NCBI GenBank assembly: GCA_013368325.1
Contig: JAACJK010000010.1
Span: forward strand, 310,001 to 374,000
Reading direction: 5' to 3'
DNA: 64,000 nt
DNA from: Ephemerocybe angulata
Taxonomy: Eukaryota > Basidiomycota > Agaricomycetes > Agaricales > Psathyrellaceae
Under the pieces are notes generated by a model. The model saw only the letters and a program-made list of their open reading frames with translations. It ran no database searches and was not told where the DNA came from. A program made the translations under genes and the position numbers. Positions 27,667 to 39,442 of this stretch are shown piece by piece. Every line of letters begins with the position of its first letter. Position 1 is the first letter of the stretch.

Positions 27667-29517
27667 ATGGCAACCAACCCCCTGCTACCACCTCAGAAAG
27701 GCGATCTACCAAACGACCTTTGGTTTGAGATAGCTACTCTTGTAGAGCCCAGCGATCTATTGACCCTGAAAGCGGTACGTGCCCGTCATATTCTAGCAGC
27801 TATTGCTCACTCCGATGACCAGGTTTGCAAAGTGTTCCATGATTTCTTCGCTGAAAGGGAGCTTTGGGTATACGTGCTATACGCCCTGTGCCACCGACAT
27901 TGCCTCTTTATACCCTCCTATCCTATCGACGACATGACGACCATGGAACTTCAACGCGCAGCTCTTGGGCCCCGGCGGTGGGAGGAGCTGCTGAAAGCCA
28001 ACGGATCCCCCGTGGCCGACATCAGAAAGATGTCGATGCTTAGGCCAGTGAATATGCGCGAACACTACACACTCGGCGCAAACACTGGTTCAAAGCACTT
28101 CTTAGTTCCCGGAGGAAGGTTTCTAGTTACCGCAACGTTTGACTCCGTAACGTTGTGGGACCTGGGTGCTGTAGGACGAACACCATTATCGCCCCCGTTA
28201 AAGATTGCTAGTGCAACAGTGGGGACCCGAGCGCTGAAAACTGAGCTTGCAACGGAGGCTCTCGAGTTGACAGTCGTCCCAGTTGACGGAACAACATTGA
28301 GGGTGGCAGTTGCGTTGCGGGGAAAGTCGCAGACTTTGTGAGTTCTTTGCTCCTGCACTGAAAGCGTCTTATGGGAAAATCAACTGAATATCAATCTCAG
28401 ATTTGAAGTGTTTGATATTTCCCCTGGAAGGAAAGGAGCGTCGCTGTCCAGCATTGGAGTCCTCTCCGCGGAAAGCAGGATCGAAACATATCCAAGGTTC
28501 AGAAATTTGTTGATTCACGGCAACATCCTTCACGCCTCTTTGACTCGATTCGATATCTCCCTTGTATGGGACTTTTCGATAAACAGATACATCCTTGGCC
28601 CTCTGCGAGCTGGCCCTGTTTTGGTGGAGATACCTCGGGTATGTCGCGTTCGAAGCTATACCACCTGCTTCAGGCGCATTTGAACGCCATCTCACTATTG
28701 TTCGTAACAGAAAGCTTTCATTGGATCCTCAATTATCGAGTTTGGAAAAGACTCGTTACATTTATGGCCCGTCTCTTTAACGGACGGAGTCGCGGGAGAG
28801 GTAATACTGGGATCTGCAGTTGATTTAGACGCAGATCTTCATCGCATAATGGAAGGAAAACAAGAGTTTCCCTACCCAACCTGGAGGGGCATGGCGCGAG
28901 TCATGACGACGGTTCATATTCCGCCCATCTGGCAATCTGCTAACTCTGTGTTTCCACTCACATTCGACATCATCCGGGATACCTGGGCAGATGTTCCTGC
29001 CGACGACGCTGCCACTGGCTACCGCTACCAACTCGACATCATAGGAAAAGCCAACCATACGGAAATTACCAACCAACCAAAGCTAGACGTCTCCTTCAAG
29101 CTGGTAGCGACATTCGATTTCCCCCCGGGATTCTCCTACACCCCACTGATGGACTCGGCGCCCTCCGCAGTCCAGGGCGCGCAGGGTAACAGTGCATCTA
29201 TCATGATGAAATTGTCAACGCCTCGTCGGCTTTCGCGCAATCCTACCGAAACCATGTATGCAATGTATACGCTCCCCTTTCCCGGACATAGCCCTACGAC
29301 CAAGCTCAGAGCCTTGACGACCCCCATCCGACGGTCAGACGCTCATCCCCCTCCCCCTCGCCCACCCCCTGGGCAATGGCCCGCTTCCGAGCCCGAAGCA
29401 ACCCACCATTGTGTTTGCTCAGCATCTGGACGTCTAGTCTTTACGACCTGGTTGAACGATATCCCTGTTTCAACCATCGTCTCGGATTTTCTGTCACCGT
29501 GGATAGACATGTCGTAG
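27667..29517 (+). CDS. F-box protein, paralogue 1 of 3
   Basis: Probable SCF substrate receptor. Exons 27667-27774, 27823-28337, 28401-28638 and 28711-29517, 555 residues. The F-box is at the N-terminus (LPNDLWFEIATLVEPSDLLTLKA / VCKVFHDFFAERELWVYV) and is interrupted by intron 1. Then come a family-specific segment (FIPSYPIDDMTTMELQRAALGP) and a beta-propeller-like part with WD-type strands (HFLVPGGRFLVTATFDSVTLW, FDISLVWDFSINRYILG). The C-terminal half (YPTWRGMARVMTTVHIPP ... CSASGRLVFTTWLND ... VSDFLSPW) is shared with the copies at 31942 and 44025. Exon number, phases and even exon 3 length (238 bases) match copy 2. Substrate unknown. Confidence 0.88.
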
Positions 29518-29837
29518 TACTTACCCTCTTGTTCGGTATATATCTATGCCGGGTTTGTTATTTTCTAATCGAGGCTTATAATATACGCCAGATAGTAGGC
29601 CGGGGGCGTCATGCAGCAAGTCAGGCATGATCGATCCAGCAAACGGACGTTCATATTGCGGCAGTGGAGGGTCATGATCGGCGAGCGACATAGTAAACGC
29701 GTGGGGCTTGTAGGGAGTGTTGTCTCACCTTTTGTCCGAGAGTGGGGATCAGCAGACTTCGACTCACCCTCGAAGAAACCATCACCATCTGCAACGAAAT
29801 ATTGTTGGACCTAAATCTTTTGCATGGACAAGCCACA
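29518..29837. other. Intergenic region
   Basis: 320 bases between F-box copy 1 and the small acidic gene. No feature recognised. Confidence 0.35.
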
Positions 29838-30445
29838 ATGAGTTATTCTGGTGAAGGTGTGTAGCTGCTTTCCAAGAACGAGTCCGGGTGTCTCATCTAC
29901 TCTTTCAGAATACGATGAAGGCTACGACGAGTACGACTACGGGGAATACTACGGAGACGACGGATATTTTGGTCAGTGCTTTTGCAGAGGCCCACCTATC
30001 ACGTTGCTAAGGACTCACGGGCGATTACATGGCAGACTCTGATTCTGATTCTTCAAGCGACGAAGAAGAGCAGCAAGCACCGACGAAATTCTCCAAGAGC
30101 ATTCAGGACCCCGGTGGAACGTGGAGATTTGAGACAGAACAAGAAAGGGATGAGAGGTATGCCAAGATGACGCCAGAGGAACGCCAAGCGCAGGAGCTGG
30201 AGGATCGAGCTCTTACTATCTTGACGAGGGAGCCCCGGGGTTGTATTTGCGAGAACTACAGCCTTGAAGGATATATCGCTCACAAGCAGGAGAAACGTGC
30301 CAGGAAGAGGGCCCGGGAGAGGCAAGAACGAGAGCAAGCACTTGCCGCGAGCAACGAGGGAAAGGAGAAGTCGACTGATCAATCCAATGGGAGGCAAGGA
30401 GAGCAGGCTGGAGGAGGGTCGATGCCTCGTCAAGTCCACGCTTAG
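29838..30445 (+). CDS. Small acidic/charged protein, paralogue 1 of 2
   Basis: Exons 29838-29856, 29909-29971 and 30036-30445, 163 residues. The N-terminus is extremely acidic and tyrosine-rich (YDEGYDEYDYGEYYGDDGYF), followed by a serine/aspartate run. A charged helical region comes next (GGTWRFETEQERDERYAKMT, PEERQAQELEDRALTILTRE), then a basic coiled stretch (KQEKRARKRARERQEREQAL). It aligns by eye with the gene at 48913-49503: aromatic-acidic exon, then an ERxxxxAxxTPEER/Q helix and a xSLExYI/xTLDSYI motif. Not a recognised family. No signal peptide or cysteine pattern. Internal acceptor choice at 30035 is uncertain. Confidence 0.6.
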
Positions 30446-30868
30446 ATGTTGAACTCGGCTGCGGAAAGCGGAAAGAGTCGTTCAAAGTATCGTCTTGGTA
30501 TCGTCGCCCAAAATTCACTTTCAGTGGTTCTTGCAGAACACAGGCTGTAGATTTGAAATCGATACATTCGTTGAGGAGATTGGATCCATAGTCATAATCC
30601 ATGCTCTGAAAGTGTCATGGGTGTGCGAAGTGTCGTAGAGGTGGAAGTCAGGAGAAGGGTGGTGACGGACCGGTCACTCGAAAGAGAGGTGGTGAGCGCG
30701 GGAAAAGCAGTCAAGATGCTGCGACCTTGATTGCGACTCACTCAGACTCTACTCTTGTTCCCCTCATCACTCACCGTCAATCTGTCCCCAAACAGTCCCT
30801 TTCTTTGTCCCCCAAGCCTCAAACATCCAGTCTCTACCATTCCATTCTGCAAGGTCAACATAGCAAGC
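30446..30868. other. Intergenic, convergent 3' ends
   Basis: About 420 bases between the small acidic gene (+) and the decayed lysine-rich copy C (-). Nothing recognised. Confidence 0.35.
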
Positions 30869-31700
30869 TCAAATTGAACATGCAATGCAATACAGCCCAG
30901 GACAGACTTCGGCCACAATGACGCATTCCTTTGGCTTGGGAGCCGCAGCCCTAGGAGCAGGAGCCTTGGGGGCTGGGGTCTTCTTGGGAGGGGCACGCTT
31001 GGGAGGGGCAGGCTTCTTGGGAGTAGGGGCATGCGCGTTTTGGCGTAGCGACCTTCTTTGGAACGGGGGCGCACTTCGGGATAGCGACTCTCTTCCCAGC
31101 GGCAGCACGTTTGGGCGCTACAACTTCCTTCCCAACAACAGTGCGCTTAGGGGAAACCGCCTTCTTGGTAGCACCGACACGCTTTGAGGCAGTGACTTTC
31201 TTCACCGAAGCAGCACGCTTTGGGGCAGTAACGGCGGACTTGGGCGCGACAACCTTCTTCACGGCAGGAGCGCGCTTTGACCCAGAGACCTTGTTCGCAG
31301 AACCAGCATGTTTTGGCACAGCAATTTTCTTCCCAGCGACAGTGCCTTTCGGGGTGACGGCTTTCTTTGCAGCAGAGGCACGTTTGGGGCCCCCAATCTT
31401 CTCCACAGCAGCAGTGCCCTTGGGAATAGCGGTATTGGTTCGAGTGGTGGCGGGTCCCTTCTTGGTTGTCACTGGGCCCTTAGACGCGTGCTCTCTTGGG
31501 GGCGACTCCACCTTTCGCTGCGGGCTTCGACGACTTGCCTTTGGAAGGGGCGCGGGTAGCGGATCGAGTCGTTCCTTTCGGAGAAACAGATGCACTTTTT
31601 GTGTTGGCAGCGCGAGTAGAGCCGGAGTAGCAGCGGGTTGATGGGCCTGAGCGGCCTGTGCCATAGCAAGATCGCTAGGAGGCGCATTCCAATTGACCTT
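30869..31700 (-). pseudogene. Decayed lysine-rich tail gene (family copy C)
   Basis: Minus-strand Lys/Ala/Pro repeat sequence typical of the family (KRAPAVKKVVAPKSAV, SKRVGATKKAVSPKRTVVGK) spread over shifting frames. The linker-like start PAKVNWNAPPSDLAMAQAAQ is in one frame and VSPKGTTRSATRAPSKGKSS in a second, and PVTTKKGPATTRTNTAIPKG is again in the first. The 3' end APTPKKPAPPKRAPPKKTPA is in a shifted frame from about 31038. At least three frameshifts are needed, and the signal-peptide and helical exons are absent upstream. Read as a 5'-truncated, frameshifted paralogue of copy A. A sequencing problem in repeats is the alternative. Confidence 0.7.
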
Positions 31701-31941
31701 TGCCGGCAGTTATCTATGTTCCAACCATTCAACAGTGCCTAATCGAGGTGAACGCGTCAGCCTTGGGACACACAGGAAACAGGAATGGGGAAGTCTACAC
31801 CAGGACGTCGTCTGCACTGGAATTGCACTGGCATGGATGGAGCGCACGGGCTACCGGTAGTTTCATCGGGGAAGACACATAGGATTTCGGATTCGTCACG
31901 AATAAATCAATCTACAAGATCTCGGGTATATGATGGAATAG

Positions 31942-33748
31942 TTAATCCTTCCAGGGCGACAGATAATCAGAAACACGAGTAAAGGCTGGCACGCCGTTCA
32001 TATACATCGTGTGGACGAGACGACCGGACGCTGAGCAAAGCGAGGGAGAGACGACTCTAACTCCATCCGCTGATTTCAGGATAGGCGTGAGCCGCACTTC
32101 CGGTATGGCTCTATGAGACGTCACTGAATAGAGGCTATAGAGGACTTCAGAAGAGACGTCTTCTACTACCCGACAAGGTTGGGCCATCCTCATAATTGGT
32201 GCGCTGGCGTGTCTTGCGCCCAAGCCTGCATTGGGGGTAGCCTCCATAAGAGGTGTGTAGCAGAACCCCGCCGGGAGCTCGAACTTTGCTAGCAACTTGA
32301 AGGCGACACCCATCTTGTGTGAGTTAAGAGGGTCGCTGGGGTCCGGTTTCACATCGACTCGATACCGGAATCCAGTGGCACCATCATCGGACGGTTTGTG
32401 TGCCCAGGTCTCCCGGATGATGTCGAAGGTAATTGGGAGTACAGGACCATGGTGCCACAAAGAAGGTATGTGCACAGTGGTCATGGCGATGGAGATGGCC
32501 CTCCAGGTCGGGTAAAGGACTTCGTGCTTCTCCCCCGTCACTCGAGGGAAGTCTGCGTCCAGATATGCGAACCCGTCAGTGGCCGATGCGGTATCCGCGT
32601 CAGAGAATGGTATAGCCCACGCCAATAATGAATCTTTGCCAAATTCTATGACCGACGTTCCAGTGAACACTTTCTAAATCAATGCACAATATCAGTTTTG
32701 ACCGAAGATTTGCCTGCAGTTCAGTTGGGCGTACCTGAGAGATATCAGAGTTAAAGTTGCTCATTCGGGGGCGTCCAGTGGTATAGCGCCCCGTTGAGAA
32801 GTCCCATATGAACGAGATATCGAGCTTGGTGAGGGACACATGGAGTCGATTGCCATGTATCAAGAGGTTCTTGCAAACGGGCTTCTCTTCGACCTCCGTA
32901 TGGACGGCAATAGACCCAACTGATTGGAATTTGGCGTCTTGTTCAATAGGGCAGATATCGTACACGTTAAACCTGAGATTTCAAGGTAGTCAGTGTGAGG
33001 ATCTACCACTTTGAAGCATATCAGAGACGCGTGCTCACAGCGAATTCTTTCCCGTCAACGCAACTGCAACCCTCAAGGTGGTATCGTCCAGGGGAATGAC
33101 TGCTAGTCCGTCCAATCCGAGGGCAGAAGCTCGAGATGGCGGGGCAGTATGCACACGGGCAATCAGAGTGCTCGCTTCCAGAGGTTGGCGCCCGACGACT
33201 CCCAAATCCCAAAGGTCTAAGGAATGCCTTTGTGCGATGAACAGGAACCGCCCCCCGGGAACCAAGAACTGCAGAGAGTTTGGAGCCACACCAAGGGGGT
33301 GATTGTTCTCTTTTAATGGCTTGAGCAAGCGTGTGGACTCCGTTCGAATGGAAGGGTTGGCCTTGCGTTTGAGCAGCCTTGCCCAACGGTACGGACCCAG
33401 GGCCGCGCGCTGGAGCTCCGTGAGGCTCATGTCGTCGATGGGGTAAGACGGCAAGAAGATAGAATGGCGGTGGCAGACGTCGTGCAGGACATATTTCCAG
33501 AGCTCTCGGTCTGCGAACATCTCATGTAGTGCTTTGCAAACCTATCCGTTTAATCTCATTAGCTTAGGATGTAGTCTATATCGATAAGCGCTCACCAGCT
33601 TCATTGCCAATAGGTCTCGGGGTTCCACGATAATGGCAATCTCGAACCAGAGATCGGCAGGTAGAACGCCCTCATCTAGTGTCGCCTTGCTGGCTGGAGT
33701 GGGGATGAACGTTTCCTTCCAGGCCTTCAAGTTATTGCTGGAGAACAT
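31942..33748 (-). CDS. F-box protein, paralogue 2 of 3
   Basis: Exons 33596-33748, 33039-33541, 32735-32972 and 31942-32673, 541 residues. F-box LPADLWFEIAIIVEPRDLLAMKL / VCKALHEMFADRELWKYV, split by intron 1 exactly as in copies 1 and 3. Then FLPSYPIDDMSLTELQRAAL, the propeller-like strands (LQFLVPGGRFLFIAQRHSL, LDISFIWDFSTGRYTTG) and the shared C-terminus (KVFTGTSVIEFGKDSL, YPTWRAISIAMTTVHIPS, CSASGRLVHTMYMNGVPAFT). Frame is open throughout, so it is probably functional. It lies tail-to-tail with decayed lysine-rich copy C and is closer by eye to copy 3 than to copy 1. Probable SCF adaptor; target unknown. Confidence 0.88.
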
Positions 33749-34113
33749 GTCGGTGAATCAAGGGTTTGGAAGAGCCTATTGCAACTCTATAGTATGGAGA
33801 TGGTGGTTGAAGACAAGCCTTGTAACCAGACGTCTGAGGCTATGACCATCATGCATCATGATCACTCGAAACCAGATACTGGCGCCCGCCCAGGATCACG
33901 ACAATCGCCCACCCCGGCGATCAAGCATCACTTTCCCCGGCGCTACTTGCCATCTCCAACCCCTTTGGCGCTAAAGATCGACACTGAGCGCTGATCAGCA
34001 CGGGTGTCTCTGATCAATGAAAGGCTCTAGTTAAATGTACATTGCAAGATATGGTACTGGATGGATCATGTAGTCAAATGCAACCAATGCGCTCCTCCTT
34101 CGTCCTCAACCCC
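33749..34113. other. Intergenic region
   Basis: 365 bases between the 5' end of F-box copy 2 and the 3' end of UFD2. No feature recognised. Confidence 0.35.
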
Positions 34114-37100
34114 CTAATCTGTTGTATCCATTGCATTCGCCAGAGCTTTCTTGTGCTTCTCCCTCCTATCGCGCAAATAGGCTTCGATCTGTTCCCGCAA
34201 TTCCGGTTCTAAATATGTTCCCGTCAGCAGAGAACAGTAACGCAAGTAGTTCCAAACTTACGAGGGATGACCTCTTCGATCGTCAGGGGTGCTCGGTTGA
34301 AGGGGTCCTTAGAGTCAGAGAGCAGATGTGACTTGATCGTGGACCTGTCCATAATGGCCTTCGACGAAGGTAGCATGACGGGGTCCTTCATGACACTGAA
34401 CATCAAGGGGTCTGTGGGTGGCGAAAGGCGTTAGGAACACTGTGACATCGTAGATCAATACCGAGGTGCTTACCGAGGTACTCATCCGGCACCTCGCCCA
34501 AATCTTCCTCCGCCTGCATCATCGCCTTCGCGGTCTCCACTCTCTCAACAAACTGCCTCAAAACATCGATCTCGGTCGGGGACTTGATAGTCCTCCGCAA
34601 CGCAATGTCGCACGCCCTATCGAACAGCTCCTTGCTATAACTCCGCCCATCCCCAGCCACAGCCTCCACAAACTCGGGCTGGTCGCTCAAATTCAAGAAC
34701 ACTTGCAAAATGTTCCCCAACAGTTCTTTGGGATTAAACTTGAGCTTCTCCGGCTCGCGGACCTTGAGGTCTTGGCACCGCGGTCCAACGAGGGCTTGGA
34801 GGTTGTAGTCCAACATGGCAGCCAAACGGTCGACAATCTCGGGCATCATGAAAGGTGCCTTGGTCTCCGCCGTGAAGATCTTGAGCAACTCGACCGTCGA
34901 GCGGCCAAGAGTAGTGTACCCGGAGGCGTGTCGCTCGAGCGACCGCAAAGTTCCCTCCCGCTCGCGGCGGTGTTCCGCAGACTCCCTGTTCCAGGTTTCT
35001 GTATCTTCCATTTCCGATTGGATGTTGTGGATTTGAGCGAGCTCTCCCAGAGATTCATCCATGAGGTAGGTGACATCGTTGATCATGAGGTTGACGAATT
35101 TGACGAACTTGTCGACGTTCCTACAGAAAGTCAGATGCATGGCGAGTAAACTTTAAACAATCGACGAACTTGGCCTCCAAGTTAAGAGCCGCTCGATGCG
35201 TTGGGTTGTTCCACACAACTTTGAGCACATATGCAATGTTCCGTCGAGCATCTTGAAAGGGACAGTCGTCAGAATCAAAGGGTGCAGACTAAAAGATGAC
35301 ATCCACTCACTGAACTTGTCGTAGAACTGCGAACTCGCGCCAGTCTGTTCGACCTCTTCACTCAAAGTTAGCTCTCCACACTACTCTAAAGCCAGTGTAA
35401 AACTCACCAATGTAGAAATGCATCAATGCGGGCATGAGATGCTTCAACGCCAAAGGATGTGAGTTCAGCATGTTCCCAAGGACACCATTCCTCTCTCTTC
35501 CATATCCCCAGATCGACATAAACAGGACATCGTTGATCTTGGACTTAAGGAAGGGGTTCTTGATATACCACGTCGAGGTAAGGAATGTGAGGATGAAGAC
35601 CAGAAGCTCAGTCTTCCCTGCCAACTCAAACTTGTCTGGGGCGTTCCTAAGATACCACAAAATCAACGACGATGAAAGACATGAAGATGTGAAATAACGC
35701 ACTGAACGGCGAAGTGGAAATAGTCCACGATATCCTCAACGATATACTCAGGCAAACACCTGAATGCCATGGGGACCTCGGTCGGCAGAGGCAACCTAAT
35801 TAAAAAGATATTAGTTCAGTATCCCCAGATTGGTAGCTTTGATAGCCGTACTCAGCCATGGGGCTCGGGTGCTGCTTCTTGGGGTCAGCCTGCCTTATCA
35901 GCCACACCGACAAGAAGTTCATGAAGCTGATCGATCTGAACAGCAGCTCAGGGTCAACCAACCCGGCCTCAAATGCCAACTGCTGCATCCGGATCTTCTC
36001 CTCTTCAACCTTGACAAGCTTGATTGCAGCTTCCACCCGCGCCTGCATAGGCGTCTACATCGATCGACATGTCAGCCAAGCACACTAGGGAAGGAATAGA
36101 CAGTAAACAAACCCCTTGCCACGACCCATCACCCTCCAACGCCTGCAAATGCCTCTTAATATCGTCCATCTGCTTATGTGTGTTGTTGTAGGTGTCGATC
36201 GTCTTGAGGAAACCATAGTGCGCCATCGCGACCGTCAGGAAGAAGATGTTGGAGATGAAGTTAGGAGGCTCGGTCGGCGGATTCTGGGCGGCCCACTCGT
36301 TCGCCTCCTCCGAAGTTGCCTTGATACGCGTCTCGTCATCCAGCACAATGCGCTTGGAGTGGGCGTAGAAATAGGGGTCGATGCGGTCAATCTGGATTTC
36401 GATAGTTAGTTTCAACTAACACATGAACCAAGACGTATGGTAGTTGCGTGCCTTTGAGAAGTTGGCATCCATGATCGGCTCACAGAACTTCAACAGCACG
36501 CTCTGCAAGTTCAACATGAAGCAGTCGGATGCTACGGTGTCAGGATCCACCTGCATACCAGCCCTCCGCACGTTCAAGCGGATAACATGGGCAAAGAACT
36601 CCAGGACAGCCTCGCGCGGAGCAGGGCCCGCTCTCACAAGCGAATCGAAGATTTTGAACAACGAATTTTGAAGACTTTTCAACGTGCCCCGCAGCGTTGC
36701 AAACGACGAATCCACATCCTCTCTCGACCTCTTCTCCGGCTCCGTAAAGTACGTCTTCGAGATATTCGGCTACAAAACCAATGAGTCAACATCCGACTCA
36801 AAATCTTGAGACCTTTGGGAAAGAAATACTTACCCACTCTCTCCCAAACAAACCCAGCCGGCAAAGCGGCCCCATCAGCGACACCTGCTCGAAGGTCCTC
36901 GCATTCGCACTCTGCGGGATCCAGTCATCCATCCTAGTAATCATCGCTGCGATAGGCTTCACCGACACCAGCGCCTCCAGCCCGCCGATCACACCCCTCC
37001 AGCCCGCATCATGCCCCGAGATCCCGTCCGGCTTGACGAGCGATTCGTGCCAGAGTAGCCTCTTGACGACAGGCCCGAGAACGGCGTCGATTTCGTTGTC

Positions 37101-38357
37101 GGGCTCGAAGCGGCGGGCAAGGTCTTGCAAGAATTGTTCAATTTCGGAGGGTTGAAGTGTGGTAGGGCTGGATTCAGGGCTGGAGTACATGGGGGCGGAG
37201 AGGGCGGAGAGAGAGAGGAGGGGCTTGACGAGTTCGGCGGGGCCAACTTCGCGTCTGGGGAAACGATGTCAAGTCAATTTTACCTTCCCAGTGAGAGGAA
37301 TAGTGACTCCTACCCTTGTGGTTGAGGGAACATTTCTGGCTCCTGGAGAATGAGCCCGGCGTAACTGATGAGTAGCTCTCTCAGCTTTTCGAGCTTTGTC
37401 AAAGCGTTCTGGGTGTCAATGGGCGTGTGGTTCTGCAGTTTAGGTTTGGTAAGATCAGTGCCACAGTACGAGTTGGTTAATTGTTGCTCACCTTCTTCAA
37501 GAGCGCAGCCCTCGTCGCGTTCAACCGCTTCCAAGCACCGACAAGATATTCAAAGACGGTCTGCCCTTCAGGGAGGGATACTAGTACAGGGAGGTAATCC
37601 AAGTCATCGCTGGAAGAACGATTAGTGCTTGACCAAGAAGCGCCCAAACGTGACCCACTTCATGCCATTAGGATCAAGCTCAAGTCGCGAGATCAGAAGC
37701 TGGTCAATGAGATCCATGGAAAGCCTTTCAGGCGCTGTAGACAAATCATGATACATCAGCGCCCGGAGTACTCTAATCGAGCTAGAAAGACGCACCAGAA
37801 CCGCCGTCCGAGGCGAGGTCCTCCGCCAAGCCCTTCAGCCAAACGAGATCATGCCCACTCTTCTCTCCAACCTCTTTCTGAGAAACCAAAGCTTAATTAG
37901 TAAACGTCTATATCCTAAACCGAAAGATCATAGTTACACTTAGGGTTACTTTCAGAATACTCTGAACAGCCTGATGTTCCCAAGCAGGCAGATCCAGTGG
38001 CACGACCTTCTTCTTAACAGGATTTACAGCAGGCTGCGGTTGCGGTGACTGCTGGTACGATCCTCTCGGCGTCGGCTTGGGGATCGGCCTGGGCTTGGGC
38101 GATGCCACAGCGGGAGACGCAGTCCTCGTGTTTGGGGTCGCAGGGGTGGCAGATCCAGGTGGTGTGGCCCCTTGCGGTGTCGAGCTCCCTGAAGCAGCCG
38201 GGGATTGCAGCTTCGCGAGACGCTTGAGGCGGATCTGGAGGTGCAGCGAGACATAAGTTCTATGGTACTGCGGTTTGGAAGGTTATGAAGCAAAACGCAC
38301 GCGTTCAGCATCCTCCTGGGGTGTAGGCCCTGTGTCCTGGTTGGTGTTGTCGCTCAT
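34114..38357 (-). CDS. UFD2: Ubiquitin conjugation factor E4 (Ufd2), U-box ubiquitin ligase
   Basis: Extends ubiquitin chains on substrates of the Cdc48 pathway. About 17 exons; start ATG ending at 38357 (MSDNTNQD), stop at 34114-34116. The N-terminus is a Pro/Ser-rich linker. The long Ufd2 core follows ([108 protein letters not shown] segment). It closes with the C-terminal U-box ([40 protein letters not shown]). Frames join across all inspected introns. Divergent from the bL35m gene, with a transposon-like element in the shared promoter. Confidence 0.95.
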
Positions 38358-38516
38358 AGTCGCCTGTCGTAGCGTGCAGTTCTCAGATTGTGAAGGCTCT
38401 CGATCGTGTTCGTCGTCAATTGACTAAGGTAGAAGAGAGAAAAGAGATATTCGTTGTCGTTTTGGAACCAGTACTCGACAGTTGTAAGGAGAGAAAGCGG
38501 ATATTCGATAAAGACG

Positions 38517-38524
38517 CCTGTGCC
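38517..38524 (+). repeat. Left target-site duplication CCTGTGCC
   Basis: Exact match to 38884-38891 on the far side of the element. Confidence 0.85.
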
Positions 38525-38883
38525 AGGACCCCCGACTATGCCCTGGGAGGTCGGAGGCAATCCGGACAAAAATTTGGGATTTGGGAAACATGCCGCCCCC
38601 CTGTTCCGGACAAAATTTGGCGTTTTGGCAAAATGGCCGGTGAATTTTCCCGGACATTTTGACCAAGATGTCGAAATTTTTAGCCTTTTAGAAGGCGGGA
38701 AAAAATTGGAGAAAAGGCGATAAATGCCAAACAATTCTGAATATTTTAGACACTAGGGGAAAATCGAAAAAAGGACCGGAATCTCGGATATTTTTCCGGA
38801 CATTTCCTCCCTGAGCCAGAAAAATTTCCGGACAAATTGTCCAAGGTCTGCCTCCGGCCTCTGTAGGCATAATCGGGGGTCCT
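38525..38883. mobile_element. Non-autonomous terminal-inverted-repeat transposon (hAT-like MITE)
   Basis: The 359-bp element is bounded by imperfect 39-bp inverted repeats (38525-38563 and 38845-38883, 31 of 39 positions matching, both starting AGGACCCCCGA). It is flanked by an exact 8-bp direct repeat CCTGTGCC (38517-38524 and 38884-38891). The interior is AT-rich, has no coding frame and contains several copies of CCGGACA in both halves, as expected for subterminal transposase-binding motifs. Target duplications of 8 bp are typical of hAT elements. The family assignment rests on that alone. Confidence 0.85.
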
Positions 38884-38891
38884 CCTGTGCC
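38884..38891 (+). repeat. Right target-site duplication CCTGTGCC
   Basis: Exact match to 38517-38524. Confidence 0.85.
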
Positions 38892-39059
38892 GCACGTCCT
38901 CGGCGCTGAATCATTCGGATTCCGGGGCAGAGGCCTGATTAGGCTGTGTCGTGCCGGTCGCCGGAAATGATTGCAATTTCTCGGACTGGCGCGGCCGCCC
39001 CGGAGACGTGGACGGCGCCATCATTTGGCATTCTCCTCCTCATTCCCTCAACCTCGACA

Positions 39060-39442
39060 ATGCTCGGACGACTGGCGGCGACATGCCAGGCCATCCTGCG
39101 CACACCTACCACCTATAATGCCGTCGCCCAGCGCGCCATGTTCTCGACGACCCCGGTTGCGGAGGCCGGATACAAGTTGAAGTCACATTCCGGCGCGAAG
39201 AAGAGGTGGAGGTCATTGGGTAGTGGATCTGCTTTCAAACGGGTGAGCACGCCTTTAACTTGGTACTCTGAACACATTCTTAGTTTGATATATTGCTTTC
39301 TGTATAGGGCAAGGCGTGTCACTCCCATAACAACGTGCACAAATCCTCGGAACGCAAGAACAGGCTCAGCACGACCGCGTACTCGAATCACACTCAAACA
39401 GTCAACTTGAACAAGAGACTACTTCCTTATGGCTCAAACTAA
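39060..39442 (+). CDS. Mitochondrial large-subunit ribosomal protein bL35m
   Basis: Exons 39060-39242 and 39308-39442, 105 residues. The N-terminal about 35 residues form a mitochondrial targeting sequence (MLGRLAATCQAILRTP, RAMFSTTPVAEAG). The mature L35 fold follows: YKLKSHSGAKKRWRSLGSGS, FKRGKACHSHNNVHKSSERK, NRLSTTAYSNHTQTVNLNKR. The bacterial L35 pattern of K-S-x-A-K-K-R and a final LLPYG is kept. Divergent from UFD2. Confidence 0.92.

Larger units (their letters stand above)
38358..39059. promoter_or_regulatory. Divergent promoter of UFD2 and bL35m, carrying a transposon insertion
   Basis: 702 bases between two head-to-head genes, half of it occupied by the 359-bp inverted-repeat element at 38525-38883. 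What is left is about 170 bases on each side. Confidence 0.5.

Noticed and set aside
34466..35149. 227-codon plus-strand frame inside UFD2
   Set aside because: Antisense of a conserved UFD2 exon; low-complexity, no motif.
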